Positions 1 through 8,274 of a DNA stretch of 57,430 nt are shown here, piece after piece. A program made the position numbers and the translations under genes. Location: assembly GCA_900466005.1 (NCBI GenBank), contig UEGQ01000029.1, forward strand, positions 1 through 57,430, written 5' to 3'. This stretch comes from Hyphomicrobiales bacterium (GTDB lineage Bacteria; Pseudomonadota; Alphaproteobacteria; Rhizobiales; Rhizobiaceae). Under the pieces are notes generated by a model, which was not told where the DNA came from, made no database searches, and saw nothing but the letters and a program-made list of their open reading frames with translations. The first letter of the stretch is position 1; every line of letters begins with the position of its first letter.

Positions 1-67
1 TCCGAGCGTATGGGCTGAGCTTTTCCGCGAAACCCGCATTGCGCGGCTTCACGCCGATCTGGTATTA

Positions 68-77
68 TGGTACACCA
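68..77. promoter_or_regulatory. GntR-type operator-like half-sites upstream of the GntR gene
   Basis: The bases TGGTACACCA form TGGT/ACCA inverted half-sites, the layout common to operators of FadR-subfamily GntR regulators. The site lies about 60 bases upstream of the GntR gene, so autoregulation is plausible. The same half-sites occur in the larger palindrome at 14723-14746. Confidence 0.4.
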
Positions 78-137
78 AAAAACATCGCCGGGATGCGTTC
101 CGGCCAGATGCAGTGCCGGATCGTGAAAGGGACAATG

Positions 138-836
138 ATGGGCGCCATGTCGGAAAATGCCATTCGTGTGGAGCGTCCCACCAAGACCCTGAGGGAACTC
201 GCGCTCGACAAGGTTCGCGACGCGATCATCGAGGGCTACTTCCGGCCGGGTGACCGGCTGGTCGAGCGCGACCTCTGCGCTCAGCTCGGCGTGAGCCGTA
301 CCGTCGTCCGGGAGGTGCTTCGGCATCTGGAATCCGAAGGTCTCGTCGCCAATCAGCCGAACAAGGGTCCGATCGTCGCCGTTCTCGATCTCGACGAGGC
401 ACGCCAGATCTACGAGATCCGTGGGGCACTCGAAGGCATGGCGGCGAGGCTTTGTGCGGAGCGGCGCGACCCGGAAATCGTTGCGGCCCTCGAAGCATCA
501 TTGCAGGCGATCCGCGACAGCTATGCGGCAAAGGACATGCAGGGCGTGCTCACCCACACGACGGCCTTCTACCAGACGCTGTTCAGCAAGGTGAACCGGC
601 ATGTCGCCTGGGGCATTGTCAACCTGCTCACGGTGCGCATCAATCATCTGCGCTCCATGACCATCAAGACGCGCAACCGCGATACTGAGGGGCCGCAACA
701 GATGGCGCGGATCATCGACGCCATCCGTCGCGGCGATGGCGAGGCTGCCGCCAAGGCAGCACTTGACCACGTGACCGCAGCGAGTGCTGTCGCGGAAACC
801 GTCCTTGCCGCCCAGAAGGCCGAAAGCGCGTCGTAG
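138..836 (+). CDS. GntR family (FadR/FCD subfamily) transcriptional regulator
   Basis: The product is a DNA-binding repressor or activator expected to respond to a small carboxylated metabolite. An N-terminal winged helix-turn-helix is clear (RPGDRLVERDLCAQLGVSRT, followed by VVREVLRHLESEGLV), and an all-helical FCD effector domain fills the rest; about 230 residues is normal for the family. ATG codons at 135, 138 and 147 compete. I chose 138 because AAAGGGA at 126-132 sits five bases before it. The reading frame is open further upstream, but the extra residues look unlike the family. It is followed convergently by an Lrp-type gene and lies beside an amino-acid transporter cluster. Its target is not shown by the sequence; the operator-like site at 68-77 suggests autoregulation. 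Confidence 0.85.
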   Translation: MGAMSENAIRVERPTKTLRELALDKVRDAIIEGYFRPGDRLVERDLCAQLGVSRTVVREVLRHLESEGLVANQPNKGPIVAVLDLDEARQIYEIRGALEGMAARLCAERRDPEIVAALEASLQAIRDSYAAKDMQGVLTHTTAFYQTLFSKVNRHVAWGIVNLLTVRINHLRSMTIKTRNRDTEGPQQMARIIDAIRRGDGEAAAKAALDHVTAASAVAETVLAAQKAESAS

Positions 837-852
837 AGGGGTATCGAGGCGT

Positions 853-1323
853 TCAGGACTGTACCGGAACCATCATGCCGAGCTTCAGATCCTTGAGCAC
901 GACATTGGTGTGCATGCGCCTGATCTGCGGGTTCTGCGACATGAGCTGGGCCATCAGCTCGTCGTATTGGCCGACATCGTGCGCCGTGACGATCGCGATG
1001 ATGTCGACCGCTCCCGTGACGTAATAGACTTGTTGGATATGGTCTTGCCTATCCACCCAGGCACGGAACTTGGCGAGCGCATCATAGTTGTCGCGTTCGA
1101 TCTCCATGCCGGTGATAAAGGTCATGGGATTGCCGGTGACACGCCGGTCCACCACCGCGATTTCCGCCTTGATAATACCCTGCTCGCGCATTCGCTTCAG
1201 CCGGCGTTGCACGGCGGAAGCCGACAGGCCGACCGTGTGGCCGATCGCCTCGGCTTTCATCTGGCAATCGCGTTGCACGATGTCGAGGATGCTCCGGTCG
1301 AAATCGTCCAGCCCGTCTACCAT
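853..1323 (-). CDS. Lrp/AsnC family transcriptional regulator
   Basis: This is a 156-residue feast/famine regulator with an N-terminal helix-turn-helix (DDFDRSILDIVQRD, then AIGHTVGLSASAVQRRLKRM) and a C-terminal ligand-binding RAM domain (YYVTGAVDIIAIV). Length and domain order are typical. The start at 1323 follows GAGGGA at good spacing; the open frame extends upstream to 1581, but those residues are not family-like and cross into the promoter of the neighbouring operon. It is transcribed divergently from the amino-acid ABC transporter at 1521, the usual arrangement for a local Lrp-type regulator, so amino-acid-dependent control of that operon is the natural inference. Confidence 0.9.
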   Translation of the reverse strand: MVDGLDDFDRSILDIVQRDCQMKAEAIGHTVGLSASAVQRRLKRMREQGIIKAEIAVVDRRVTGNPMTFITGMEIERDNYDALAKFRAWVDRQDHIQQVYYVTGAVDIIAIVTAHDVGQYDELMAQLMSQNPQIRRMHTNVVLKDLKLGMMVPVQS

Positions 1324-1520
1324 GTCCCTCGTTCCTGTTTCTGGCCATCCGGGGCGTTCGCCGGTTTCCTCTCTCTTGTCAATAGGAGTAAGGCCAGCTG
1401 CATTTTTTGTAAATTCCTGCGGGAAAACCGCGCTGGACATCTCCATTGCGCGGCAAAGCTGCGTCGGTTGCCGATAGATTTCATCGATAAACCCTTGAAG
1501 CGCCACGGAAACGGGAAAGT

Positions 1521-2300
1521 ATGACGGAGAATGGTCCTGCCGCCCTGCAGGTGGAAGATGTTCACAAGAGCTTTGGCGCACACGAGGTTCTCAAGGGCAT
1601 TTCGCTGAGGGCCCACAAAGGCGACGTCATTTCGCTGATAGGGTCGTCCGGCTCCGGCAAGAGTACCTTCCTGCGCTGCATCAACCTTCTGGAGATCCCC
1701 GACCGCGGCCGCATCGTCGTCAATGGCGAGGAGATTGCCATGAAGACGGGTCGCGACGGTCGCGCCCGGCCGGCCGACCGGCGGCAGGTGGAGCGCATCC
1801 GCAGCGGAGTTGCCATGGTCTTCCAGAGCTTCAATCTCTGGGCACACTTGACCGTGCTGGGCAATGTCATCGAGGCGCCGGTCCATGTGTTCGGCATGAA
1901 ACGCAAGGAGGCCGTCGAACGGGCTGAGGCTCTGCTCGCCAAGGTCGGCCTCTACGACAAGCGCGACGCCTACCCCGCCTTTCTGTCCGGCGGCCAGCAG
2001 CAGCGTGCCGCGATCGCCCGGGCACTGTGCGTCAATCCCACGGTCATGCTGTTCGACGAGCCGACCTCGGCGCTCGACCCGGAACTGGTGGGCGAAGTGC
2101 TGAAGGTGATCCGCGATCTGGCGGAAGAAGGCCGCACCATGCTGCTCGTCACGCACGAGATGAAGTTCGCCCGCGATGTGTCCAGCCACGTGATGTTCCT
2201 GCACGACGGGCGGGTGGAGGAAGAGGGACCGCCAGAACAGGTGTTCGGTACCCCTTCGAGCGCCCGCTGCCGGGAATTCACCGCCTCGCTGCGCCATTGA
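1521..2300 (+). CDS. Polar amino acid ABC transporter, ATP-binding protein
   Basis: The protein is a HisP/GlnQ-type ATPase that powers amino-acid uptake from the cytoplasmic face of the inner membrane. Walker A is GSSGSGKST (about residues 38-46), the signature is LSGGQQQR and Walker B is VMLFDEPTSALDP, with a switch histidine in LLVTHEM. Its 259 residues fit the family. Unlike the sugar and spermidine importer ATPases it has no TOBE extension. It is the first gene of an operon with a binding protein and two permeases, lying about 200 bases from the divergent Lrp gene. Confidence 0.95.
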   Translation: MTENGPAALQVEDVHKSFGAHEVLKGISLRAHKGDVISLIGSSGSGKSTFLRCINLLEIPDRGRIVVNGEEIAMKTGRDGRARPADRRQVERIRSGVAMVFQSFNLWAHLTVLGNVIEAPVHVFGMKRKEAVERAEALLAKVGLYDKRDAYPAFLSGGQQQRAAIARALCVNPTVMLFDEPTSALDPELVGEVLKVIRDLAEEGRTMLLVTHEMKFARDVSSHVMFLHDGRVEEEGPPEQVFGTPSSARCREFTASLRH

Positions 2301-2329
2301 GTTCGTATTTTCAGGAGAAGGAAATCGTA

Positions 2330-3100
2330 ATGAAAGTATTGTCCATTGTCCTCGCCGGAGCCGTTCTGGCCCTTTCCGGCGCTGCTGCCCAGGCCGAGGT
2401 CCGCTTCGGCATCATGAACGAATCCTACCAGCCCTTTTTTGCGAAGGATGCCGCCGGCAAATGGCAAGGCTGGGAGATCGACATGATGGACGCCGTCTGC
2501 GCCGAAATGCACGAAAGCTGCAGCATCGTCGAGATGTCGTGGGACGGCCTCATTCCCGCCCTGGAGGCGAAGAAGTTCGACGTCATCTGGTCATCCATGT
2601 CGATCACCGACGAGCGCAGCAAGACCATCGATTTTACGGATAAATACTACAACACGCCGAGCAAACTGATCGGGCCGAAAGAAGGCAAGACCGGTGCTGC
2701 TCCCGACGACGTGGCCGGAACGACCATCGGCATCCAAGTCTCCACGGTCCAGTCCGAATATTACAAGAAGTACTTTGCCGAGAAGGCCTCCGAAAAGACC
2801 TACCAGACGCTTGACGAAGCGCTGCAGGATCTCGCTGCTGGCCGCGTCGATTACGTCTTTGCCGACTCGATGCCGCTTGCCGAATTCCTCAAGTCCGATT
2901 TCGGCAAGGATTGCTGCGAGGACCGCGGCGACGTGGCGAACGATCCGGCGATCCTCGGCTACGGCGTCGCCGGCGGCATTCGAAAGGGCGAGGACGATTT
3001 GCGCGAGAAGCTGAACAAGGCCATCGCAGCGGTCCGCGCCAGCGGCAAATATGCCGAGATCTCGAAGAAGTACTTCGACTTCGATCCTTACGGCAACTGA
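2330..3100 (+). CDS. Polar amino acid ABC transporter, periplasmic substrate-binding protein (family 3)
   Basis: The product is a secreted family 3 solute-binding protein of 256 residues. A Sec signal peptide ends near residue 23 (AAAQA, then EVRFGI), and the mature part has the family pattern WEIDMMDAVCAEM and MSITDERSKTIDFTDKYY. A strong AGGAGAAGG at 2313-2321 fixes the start. The ligand cannot be read from sequence. The neighbouring homocysteine methyltransferase and Cys/Met PLP enzyme make a sulfur-containing or methylated amino acid such as S-methylmethionine a reasonable guess. A very strong stem-loop follows the stop codon. Confidence 0.93.
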   Translation: MKVLSIVLAGAVLALSGAAAQAEVRFGIMNESYQPFFAKDAAGKWQGWEIDMMDAVCAEMHESCSIVEMSWDGLIPALEAKKFDVIWSSMSITDERSKTIDFTDKYYNTPSKLIGPKEGKTGAAPDDVAGTTIGIQVSTVQSEYYKKYFAEKASEKTYQTLDEALQDLAAGRVDYVFADSMPLAEFLKSDFGKDCCEDRGDVANDPAILGYGVAGGIRKGEDDLREKLNKAIAAVRASGKYAEISKKYFDFDPYGN

Positions 3101-3109
3101 TCGGACAGT

Positions 3110-3151
3110 TCTGCGGCGGTCGTCGGGCAAGACCGTGACGACCGCCGCAGA
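3110..3151 (+). repeat. Strong intercistronic stem-loop between binding-protein and permease genes
   Basis: A perfect 15-bp stem (3110-3124 pairing with 3137-3151) encloses a 12-base loop. It begins nine bases after the stop codon and is not followed by a T-run, so it is more likely a 3'-end stabiliser or partial attenuator than a full terminator. In many importer operons such structures raise binding-protein mRNA relative to the permeases. Confidence 0.7.
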
Positions 3152-3174
3152 CGGCTCCCTCGGGAACTCTCGCC

Positions 3175-3906
3175 ATGGCCACCGGTCCCTCGCTTCTGGA
3201 ACTGCTTTCGCCGAGCCCGCCGGGCTGGGGCGGTGTCCTGTTGTCGGGGGCCGCCTCCACGCTGGCGATTTCGCTCGGGGCCTATCTCGTCGGCATCGGT
3301 ATCGGTCTCCTTGGCGCGGCGGCCAAGCTGAAAGGCGACCGGGTCATCCGCGCCGTCCTTGATCTTTACACGACGGCCATTCGCGCCGTCCCCGAACTCA
3401 TTCTGATCATCGGTCTCTTCTATGCCGGCACGGATGGGCTCAACCGCCTGCTCGGCGCGGCCGGCCTGCCCGGCGTCGAGATCAACGCCTATGTGGCGGC
3501 GATCCTCGTTCTCGGCATCGTCCAGGGAGCCTACGCAACGGAGGTCCTGCGCGGGGCCATCCTCGCGGTTCCGATCGGCCAGATCGAGGCGGCCTGCGCC
3601 TTCGGCATGGGGCCGTGGCTGCGCTTTCGCCGGATCCTGCTGCCGGCACTCGTTCCCAACGCCCTGCCGGGGCTGGCCAACCTGTGGATGTCGGTGACCA
3701 AGGACAGTGCGCTGATTGCCGTACTCGGCTATCAGGAACTGGCGCTCGCCACCCGGCTCGCCGCCGGCAATACCAAGCACTATTTCCTTTTCTTCTTCGC
3801 TGCCTGCCTGCTCTACCTGGCGATAACCCTGGTTTCGAATGCCTTCTTTGCCCTGGTCGAACGGCATTTCCGCCGCGGGCAAGCGGTTCGGAGCGACGCG
3901 CGATGA
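3175..3906 (+). CDS. Polar amino acid ABC transporter, permease (HisQ-like)
   Basis: This 243-residue inner-membrane protein has about five hydrophobic segments and the ATPase-docking EAA loop (IEAACAFGMGPWLRFRRILL, about residues 135-155). It forms the translocation path together with the next permease. The start follows a GGGA-containing leader downstream of the stem-loop. Its stop codon overlaps the next gene's start as ATGA, which indicates translational coupling. Confidence 0.93.
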   Translation: MATGPSLLELLSPSPPGWGGVLLSGAASTLAISLGAYLVGIGIGLLGAAAKLKGDRVIRAVLDLYTTAIRAVPELILIIGLFYAGTDGLNRLLGAAGLPGVEINAYVAAILVLGIVQGAYATEVLRGAILAVPIGQIEAACAFGMGPWLRFRRILLPALVPNALPGLANLWMSVTKDSALIAVLGYQELALATRLAAGNTKHYFLFFFAACLLYLAITLVSNAFFALVERHFRRGQAVRSDAR

Positions 3907-4592
3907 ACTTCGGCTGGATCGCCGCCTATTGGCCGCTTCTCGTCGCCGGTGCCGTGCAGACCGTGCTGTTGCTGGTGATCTCGGTCGTTTTCGGGTTCAT
4001 CCTCGCCATCGGGCTGGCGCGAGCACAGGTCAGCGGCCCACGCTGGCTGGCCTGGCCGGCCAAGATCTTCTGCACCTTCCTGCGCGGCACGCCGCTGCTT
4101 ATCCAGCTCTGGCTGTTCTACTACGGCGTCGGCTCGCTGATGCCGCTGATTCCCGGCCTGCGCGGCAGCTTCCTCTGGCCCGTGCTGCGCGAAGGCTTCT
4201 TCTTCGCGGCTGTCAGCTTCACGCTGAATTATGCGGCATACGAGGCCGAGGTGCTGCGCGGCGCGCTTCTGTCCGTGCCGAAGGGGGAGCTGGAGGCTGG
4301 CCGCGCTTTCGGCATGTCACCCGGCACGCTCTTCCGGCGTATCTGGTTGCCGCGTGCGATCCGTATCGCCTTGCCCACCATTGCCGGCGAAGTCGTGCTG
4401 CAGCTGAAGGCAACACCACTCGCCTTCACCGTGACGGTCATGGATCTCTACGCGGTGGCCTACAAGGTGCGGCAGGATACGTTGCTGGTCTACGAGCCGC
4501 TGCTGGTCGTGACTGTCTTCTATGTTCTAGTGACCATGCTCATCGTGCGCGCCTTCCGCATCGTCGAGGCGCAGGTGCCGATCCGGCGATGA
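3903..4592 (+). CDS. Polar amino acid ABC transporter, permease (HisM-like)
   Basis: This is the second membrane subunit, 229 residues, with several hydrophobic helices and the EAA loop LEAGRAFGMSPGTLFRRIWL. Its ATG overlaps the preceding stop codon by four bases. The open frame extends upstream inside the previous gene, but the family-like sequence begins at MNFGWIAAYWPLLVAGAVQT. A 14-bp palindrome lies across its stop codon. Confidence 0.93.
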   Translation: MNFGWIAAYWPLLVAGAVQTVLLLVISVVFGFILAIGLARAQVSGPRWLAWPAKIFCTFLRGTPLLIQLWLFYYGVGSLMPLIPGLRGSFLWPVLREGFFFAAVSFTLNYAAYEAEVLRGALLSVPKGELEAGRAFGMSPGTLFRRIWLPRAIRIALPTIAGEVVLQLKATPLAFTVTVMDLYAVAYKVRQDTLLVYEPLLVVTVFYVLVTMLIVRAFRIVEAQVPIRR

Positions 4593-4604
4593 ACAGATCT
4601 GTTC
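4591..4604. promoter_or_regulatory. Perfect 14-bp palindrome GAACAGATCTGTTC
   Basis: The sequence is a perfect inverted repeat overlapping the end of the second permease gene, about 130 bases upstream of the PLP enzyme gene. It could be an operator for the second half of the cluster or a chance palindrome. No regulator can be assigned. Confidence 0.3.
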
Positions 4605-4730
4605 GCGGCTTTTTCGCGCTGATGCCCGCTACGGCGCCACTTCAAAGCGTGGCGGGCAAGAGAACGCGGCCGCTCCTTCCGGAGGCCGGGCTAGCCTGCG
4701 ACGACAATGGTTGTGAGGGGTAGGTAGGTC

Positions 4731-5978
4731 ATGCAGGAAGTAAAAGACGGGCATCTTCATCCACAGACGCTCGCACTTGATGGCGGGTTGGCCGTCGATC
4801 CGGTGACAAGGGCGATTGCGCCCAACATTTCCATGTCGGTCAACAACGCACTTGCGCCCGGGGGTGGCCCCTTTTCGGCGGACGGCGCCGGCGATCTGAC
4901 GTCGCTTCCCTTCCTCTACGCCCGCTGGACCAATCCGACTGTCCGGCAGCTCGAGCAGCGGATCGCCGCACTCGAAGGTGGCGATGATGCGTTGGCGACC
5001 GCGACCGGCCTTGCAGCGATTGCCGCCACCTTCTTCACCTTCCTGCGGCAAGGCGACCATCTGGTGGTCAGCGATGTCTGCTATGCCGGCGCCAACGAAC
5101 TCGCACGGCGCATTCTGCCGGATTACGGCATCGAGGTGAGCGCGGTGAACATGTCGCGCCTCGATGACGTGGCCGCGGCGCTGCGACCCAATACCCGCCT
5201 CGTCCATTGTGAAAGCCCGTGCAATCCGATCCTGCGGCTGACGGACCTCGAAGCCGTGGCCGCTCTTGCCCACACTCACGGCGCGCTGGTCTCGGTCGAT
5301 TCCACGTTCGCGACACCCGTCGCTACCCGGCCGCTCTCGCTCGGTGTCGATCTCGTCATCCATTCGCTCACGAAGTTCATGAACGGTCATGGCGATGCAT
5401 TGGGCGGTGCCGTCTGCGGCCGCAAGGATCTGGTGGAGGCGATCCGCGGCAGGGCAGGCGTCTATCTCGGCGCCACGCTCTCGGCACAGAGTGCCTGGCT
5501 CATCATGCGCGGGCTGGACACGATCTTTCCCCGTATGCAGACCATCTCTGCCGCCGCGCTCGAGGTCGCCCGTTTCCTTGCACGCCATCCGGCCGTGACG
5601 GCCGTCACCTATCCGGGGCTCCACACGCATCCCCAACACGATCTCGCCCGGCGGCAGATGGCGATCGCCGGCGGCATGGTGACGTTTCAGGTCCGCGATC
5701 CGCAGGCGGTGGCCAAGAGGCTCGCCGAGCGGCTCAAGGTGGTCCACTACGCCTTCTCGCTCGGACACCAGCGCAGCATCGTCGTTCTCCTCGACACCGC
5801 GGAAATGATGCAATCCACCTATCGTCTTGAAGGGGCGCAACTCGACGACTACCGCGCCTTTGCCGGCGACGGCATCTTCCGCCTTTCCGTCGGGCTGGAG
5901 GCGGTGCCGGACATCGTGGCGGATCTCGACCAGGCCCTCGGGGCCAACCACGCAATGAAAGAAGGAAACTGTCCGTGA
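4731..5978 (+). CDS. Cys/Met-metabolism PLP-dependent enzyme (cystathionine gamma-synthase / methionine gamma-lyase family)
   Basis: The product is a 415-residue fold-type I PLP enzyme of the trans-sulfuration family. The PLP lysine is Lys215 in HSLTKFMNGHGD, preceded by the cofactor aspartate in VSVDSTFATP; the substrate-contacting YARWTNPTVRQLEQRIAALE block lies near residue 64. Members cleave or form C-S bonds in methionine, cystathionine or homocysteine derivatives, and the exact reaction cannot be read here. Its stop overlaps the start of the homocysteine S-methyltransferase gene as ATGA, so the two are probably made together on sulfur amino acids delivered by the ABC transporter upstream. 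Confidence 0.9.
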   Translation: MQEVKDGHLHPQTLALDGGLAVDPVTRAIAPNISMSVNNALAPGGGPFSADGAGDLTSLPFLYARWTNPTVRQLEQRIAALEGGDDALATATGLAAIAATFFTFLRQGDHLVVSDVCYAGANELARRILPDYGIEVSAVNMSRLDDVAAALRPNTRLVHCESPCNPILRLTDLEAVAALAHTHGALVSVDSTFATPVATRPLSLGVDLVIHSLTKFMNGHGDALGGAVCGRKDLVEAIRGRAGVYLGATLSAQSAWLIMRGLDTIFPRMQTISAAALEVARFLARHPAVTAVTYPGLHTHPQHDLARRQMAIAGGMVTFQVRDPQAVAKRLAERLKVVHYAFSLGHQRSIVVLLDTAEMMQSTYRLEGAQLDDYRAFAGDGIFRLSVGLEAVPDIVADLDQALGANHAMKEGNCP

Positions 5979-6877
5979 AACACGTCTTGATCCTCGACGG
6001 CGGCATGAGCCGCGAACTGGCCAGGCTGGGCGCTCCGCTGCGTCAGCCGGAATGGTCGGCGCTCGCCCTGATGGAAAGCCCGGATACGGTTCGGCAGGTG
6101 CACGCGGAATTCATCGCCGCCGGTGCGGATGTGGTGACGACCAACAGTTATGCACTGGTGCCTTTCCACATCGGCGAGGAGCGCTTCCGCGCCGAGGGCC
6201 GCTCGCTCATCCGCCTCGCCGGCCAACTTGCGCGGGAGGCAGCCGACGCGGCGGAACGTGAGGTGACGGTGGCAGGCTCGCTGCCGCCGATCTTCGGCTC
6301 CTATGAGCCGGAAAATTTCGACCCCACCCGCGTGCAGGATTATCTCGGTGTGCTGGTCGAAGGGCTCGCACCATTCGTCGACGTGTGGCTCGGCGAAACC
6401 CTCAGCCTGATCGCGGAAGGCGAGGCGGTGCGCCGGGCGGTCGCGGCAAGCGGCAAGCCCTTCTGGATATCGTTCACGCTCGCCGACGATGCTTCGGGCG
6501 AGGGCGAAGTGCCGAGGCTCCGCTCCGGCGAGACGGTAGAAGCGGCCGCGGAATGGGCAGCCGGGTCCGGCGCACGGGCGCTTCTTTTCAACTGCAGTCG
6601 CCCGGAGGTGATGGAGGTCGCCGTGCGGACCGCGCGCGCCGTGTTCGAGCGGAACGGCAGCGACATGGAGATCGGTGTCTATGCCAATGCCTTCGAGAGC
6701 GAGGCCGACGAGGAGGCCGCCAACGAGTCGCTGAACGAGACGCGGCAGGACCTGACCTCCGACCGCTATCTGCGCTTCGCCTGTGACTGGGCGGAGGCGG
6801 GCGCGACCATGGTCGGCGGCTGCTGCGGCATCGGCGCGGCGCACATCCACGATCTGGCCCGCGGCCTGAACCGCTGA
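5975..6877 (+). CDS. Homocysteine S-methyltransferase family protein (MmuM-like)
   Basis: This 300-residue TIM-barrel enzyme transfers a methyl group from a donor such as S-methylmethionine to homocysteine, giving methionine. The three zinc-binding cysteines are present: Cys207 in LLFNCSRPE and Cys283/Cys284 in GGCCGIGAAH. N-terminal landmarks include ILDGGMSREL and VVTTNSYALVP. The gene overlaps the preceding PLP-enzyme gene by four bases. Together with the importer this supports a pathway for scavenging methylated sulfur amino acids. The donor is inferred from the family and could also be a betaine. Confidence 0.9.
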   Translation: MKHVLILDGGMSRELARLGAPLRQPEWSALALMESPDTVRQVHAEFIAAGADVVTTNSYALVPFHIGEERFRAEGRSLIRLAGQLAREAADAAEREVTVAGSLPPIFGSYEPENFDPTRVQDYLGVLVEGLAPFVDVWLGETLSLIAEGEAVRRAVAASGKPFWISFTLADDASGEGEVPRLRSGETVEAAAEWAAGSGARALLFNCSRPEVMEVAVRTARAVFERNGSDMEIGVYANAFESEADEEAANESLNETRQDLTSDRYLRFACDWAEAGATMVGGCCGIGAAHIHDLARGLNR

Positions 6878-7048
6878 GCCCGACCGGGCAGATGAACGTT
6901 TCGACCAGCACCGGAACGGCGCTCAGCAGGTCGAGGGAGTCGATAACGACAGGCGGCGAGTCACGAGCGGAAAGCACGTTATAGGGCGCGTGTCCGATCC
7001 GATCTCGCCCCTTCTCAACGACGTGTCACCGCTCCGAGGGTCCGAGAT

Positions 7049-8203
7049 TCAGCGGTAAGTCGCAGTGTTCACCTCGGTGGTGGCGAGATAGGGGGCTGTC
7101 GTCGCGCTCGGAGGTCTTGTGAGGAGATGACCGACGGCGTCGAATACGAGGACGCCGGCGTTGTCCGGCGTTTCGGAGTGCGACTCGTACTGTCTCTTGA
7201 TCTGTCCGGCGGATTTGGCGAGATTCACATACCTGTCATGCCCGAGGCCGTCATTGTCACTGATGTCGGTGATGTCGACCAGCCGAAGGTTATGGTCTTC
7301 TGCCGCCGCGACAACTCTTGCGTCATAGACATCGGACCGTCCGACTCGCGGTCGTTCGCGGCCGAGGAAGCTCGACACGCGGAGCACCTTGTCCTTTCTG
7401 GAGACCAGCAGGGTGATGGGGCGAGGCAGCCGGCCGATGTCGTTCAACTGGGAGAGGAAGAGATCGGCGTCGATGTCCGCGGCTGCCAGAACGATGTCGA
7501 GTTTCTCGGTGGTGCTCGACTGCTTCTCGAGTTCCAGCTGGCGCACCGCCTCGATGGCGAGCAGCGACCCCATGCTGTGGGCGAAGAGAACGATGCGTTT
7601 GACACCATGAGTGCGACTGATGAGGGCGAGCAACCTGGTGAGTTCCGTGCGTGAAGCCAGCGCTTCGTCCTTGTCTGCTACATAGCCGGTGAGGCTTGCC
7701 TGCGACGGCCAGGAAAAGAGGATCGGCGGTGGCAGCGGCTCGGCGTCGGCGCCAAGCTGGGCGGTACGGAAAAGCGCCTCCTGATGGCTGTAGTTGTAAC
7801 CATGCACAAAGACGGCGACAGTCCCATCGTCGTTGACGGTACGCTCGATCTCGGCCGAGAACTGCGACGGTGTCAGATCACGGTGGTCCGTGACGACGAA
7901 TTGTCGTCGCGGATCGGCGGGAACCGTGGGATAAACGAGGCTGGCGGCGGACCGGTTCGCGGGCACCGAAAACCGATACCGCTCAAAGCTCAGATTGTCT
8001 GATCTCCGGCCCAGTGGACCATCGTCCTTTGAGCTCAATTTCCGGTTTGTCGCAGCAAGGACCGTGACTTCTTGCGCCGGCGGCTGCTTGAGCAAGCGTG
8101 GCGTCAGGACTTCCTCCGAGGGACGGGAGACGCATCCCGTGACCAGCAGCATCAATGTCGCGACCAAAAGGAGTCGCCAGGCTTCGGGGCGGAAACGGAG
8201 CAT
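7049..8203 (-). CDS. Alpha/beta hydrolase lipoprotein (DUF900-like)
   Basis: The product is predicted as a membrane-anchored serine hydrolase. A signal peptide with lipobox LLVTGC gives a lipidated cysteine near residue 23. The fold is marked by VFVHGYNYSHQEAL (oxyanion region), the nucleophile elbow FAHSMGS and a late acid/base region ending in HDRYV. The DUF900 family has no well-defined substrate. The start at 8203 was chosen because the signal peptide begins there, although the frame is open much further upstream. It is convergent with the homocysteine methyltransferase and separated from the RND pump gene by a strong stem-loop. Confidence 0.82.
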   Translation of the reverse strand: MLRFRPEAWRLLLVATLMLLVTGCVSRPSEEVLTPRLLKQPPAQEVTVLAATNRKLSSKDDGPLGRRSDNLSFERYRFSVPANRSAASLVYPTVPADPRRQFVVTDHRDLTPSQFSAEIERTVNDDGTVAVFVHGYNYSHQEALFRTAQLGADAEPLPPPILFSWPSQASLTGYVADKDEALASRTELTRLLALISRTHGVKRIVLFAHSMGSLLAIEAVRQLELEKQSSTTEKLDIVLAAADIDADLFLSQLNDIGRLPRPITLLVSRKDKVLRVSSFLGRERPRVGRSDVYDARVVAAAEDHNLRLVDITDISDNDGLGHDRYVNLAKSAGQIKRQYESHSETPDNAGVLVFDAVGHLLTRPPSATTAPYLATTEVNTATYR

Positions 8204-8246
8204 CTGCGGGCCTTTTCGCAGGGGGTACCGGGTACCGGGATAGGAG

Positions 8247-8271
8247 GGCGCCCGGGTTATGCCCGGGCGCC
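8247..8271 (-). terminator. Stem-loop terminator-like structure after the RND pump gene
   Basis: A perfect 10-bp GC-rich stem (8247-8256 with 8262-8271) with a five-base loop lies directly downstream of the RND gene's stop codon on the minus strand. No clear T-run follows, so termination efficiency is uncertain. It separates the efflux operon from the lipoprotein hydrolase gene. Confidence 0.6.
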
Positions 8272-8274
8272 TGC

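Noticed and set aside
784..1524. 246-codon plus-strand open frame across the Lrp gene
   Set aside because: The minus-strand Lrp protein is clear; the plus-strand translation has no family resemblance.
4589..4723. Possible 44-codon gene overlapping the permease stop by ATGA
   Set aside because: No ribosome site, no conserved features, and it runs through the 14-bp palindrome; likely chance.
4629..5951. 440-codon minus-strand open frame
   Set aside because: It is the complement of the PLP-enzyme gene, lacks any domain and is rich in Arg/His/Asp as expected of a shadow frame in high-GC DNA.
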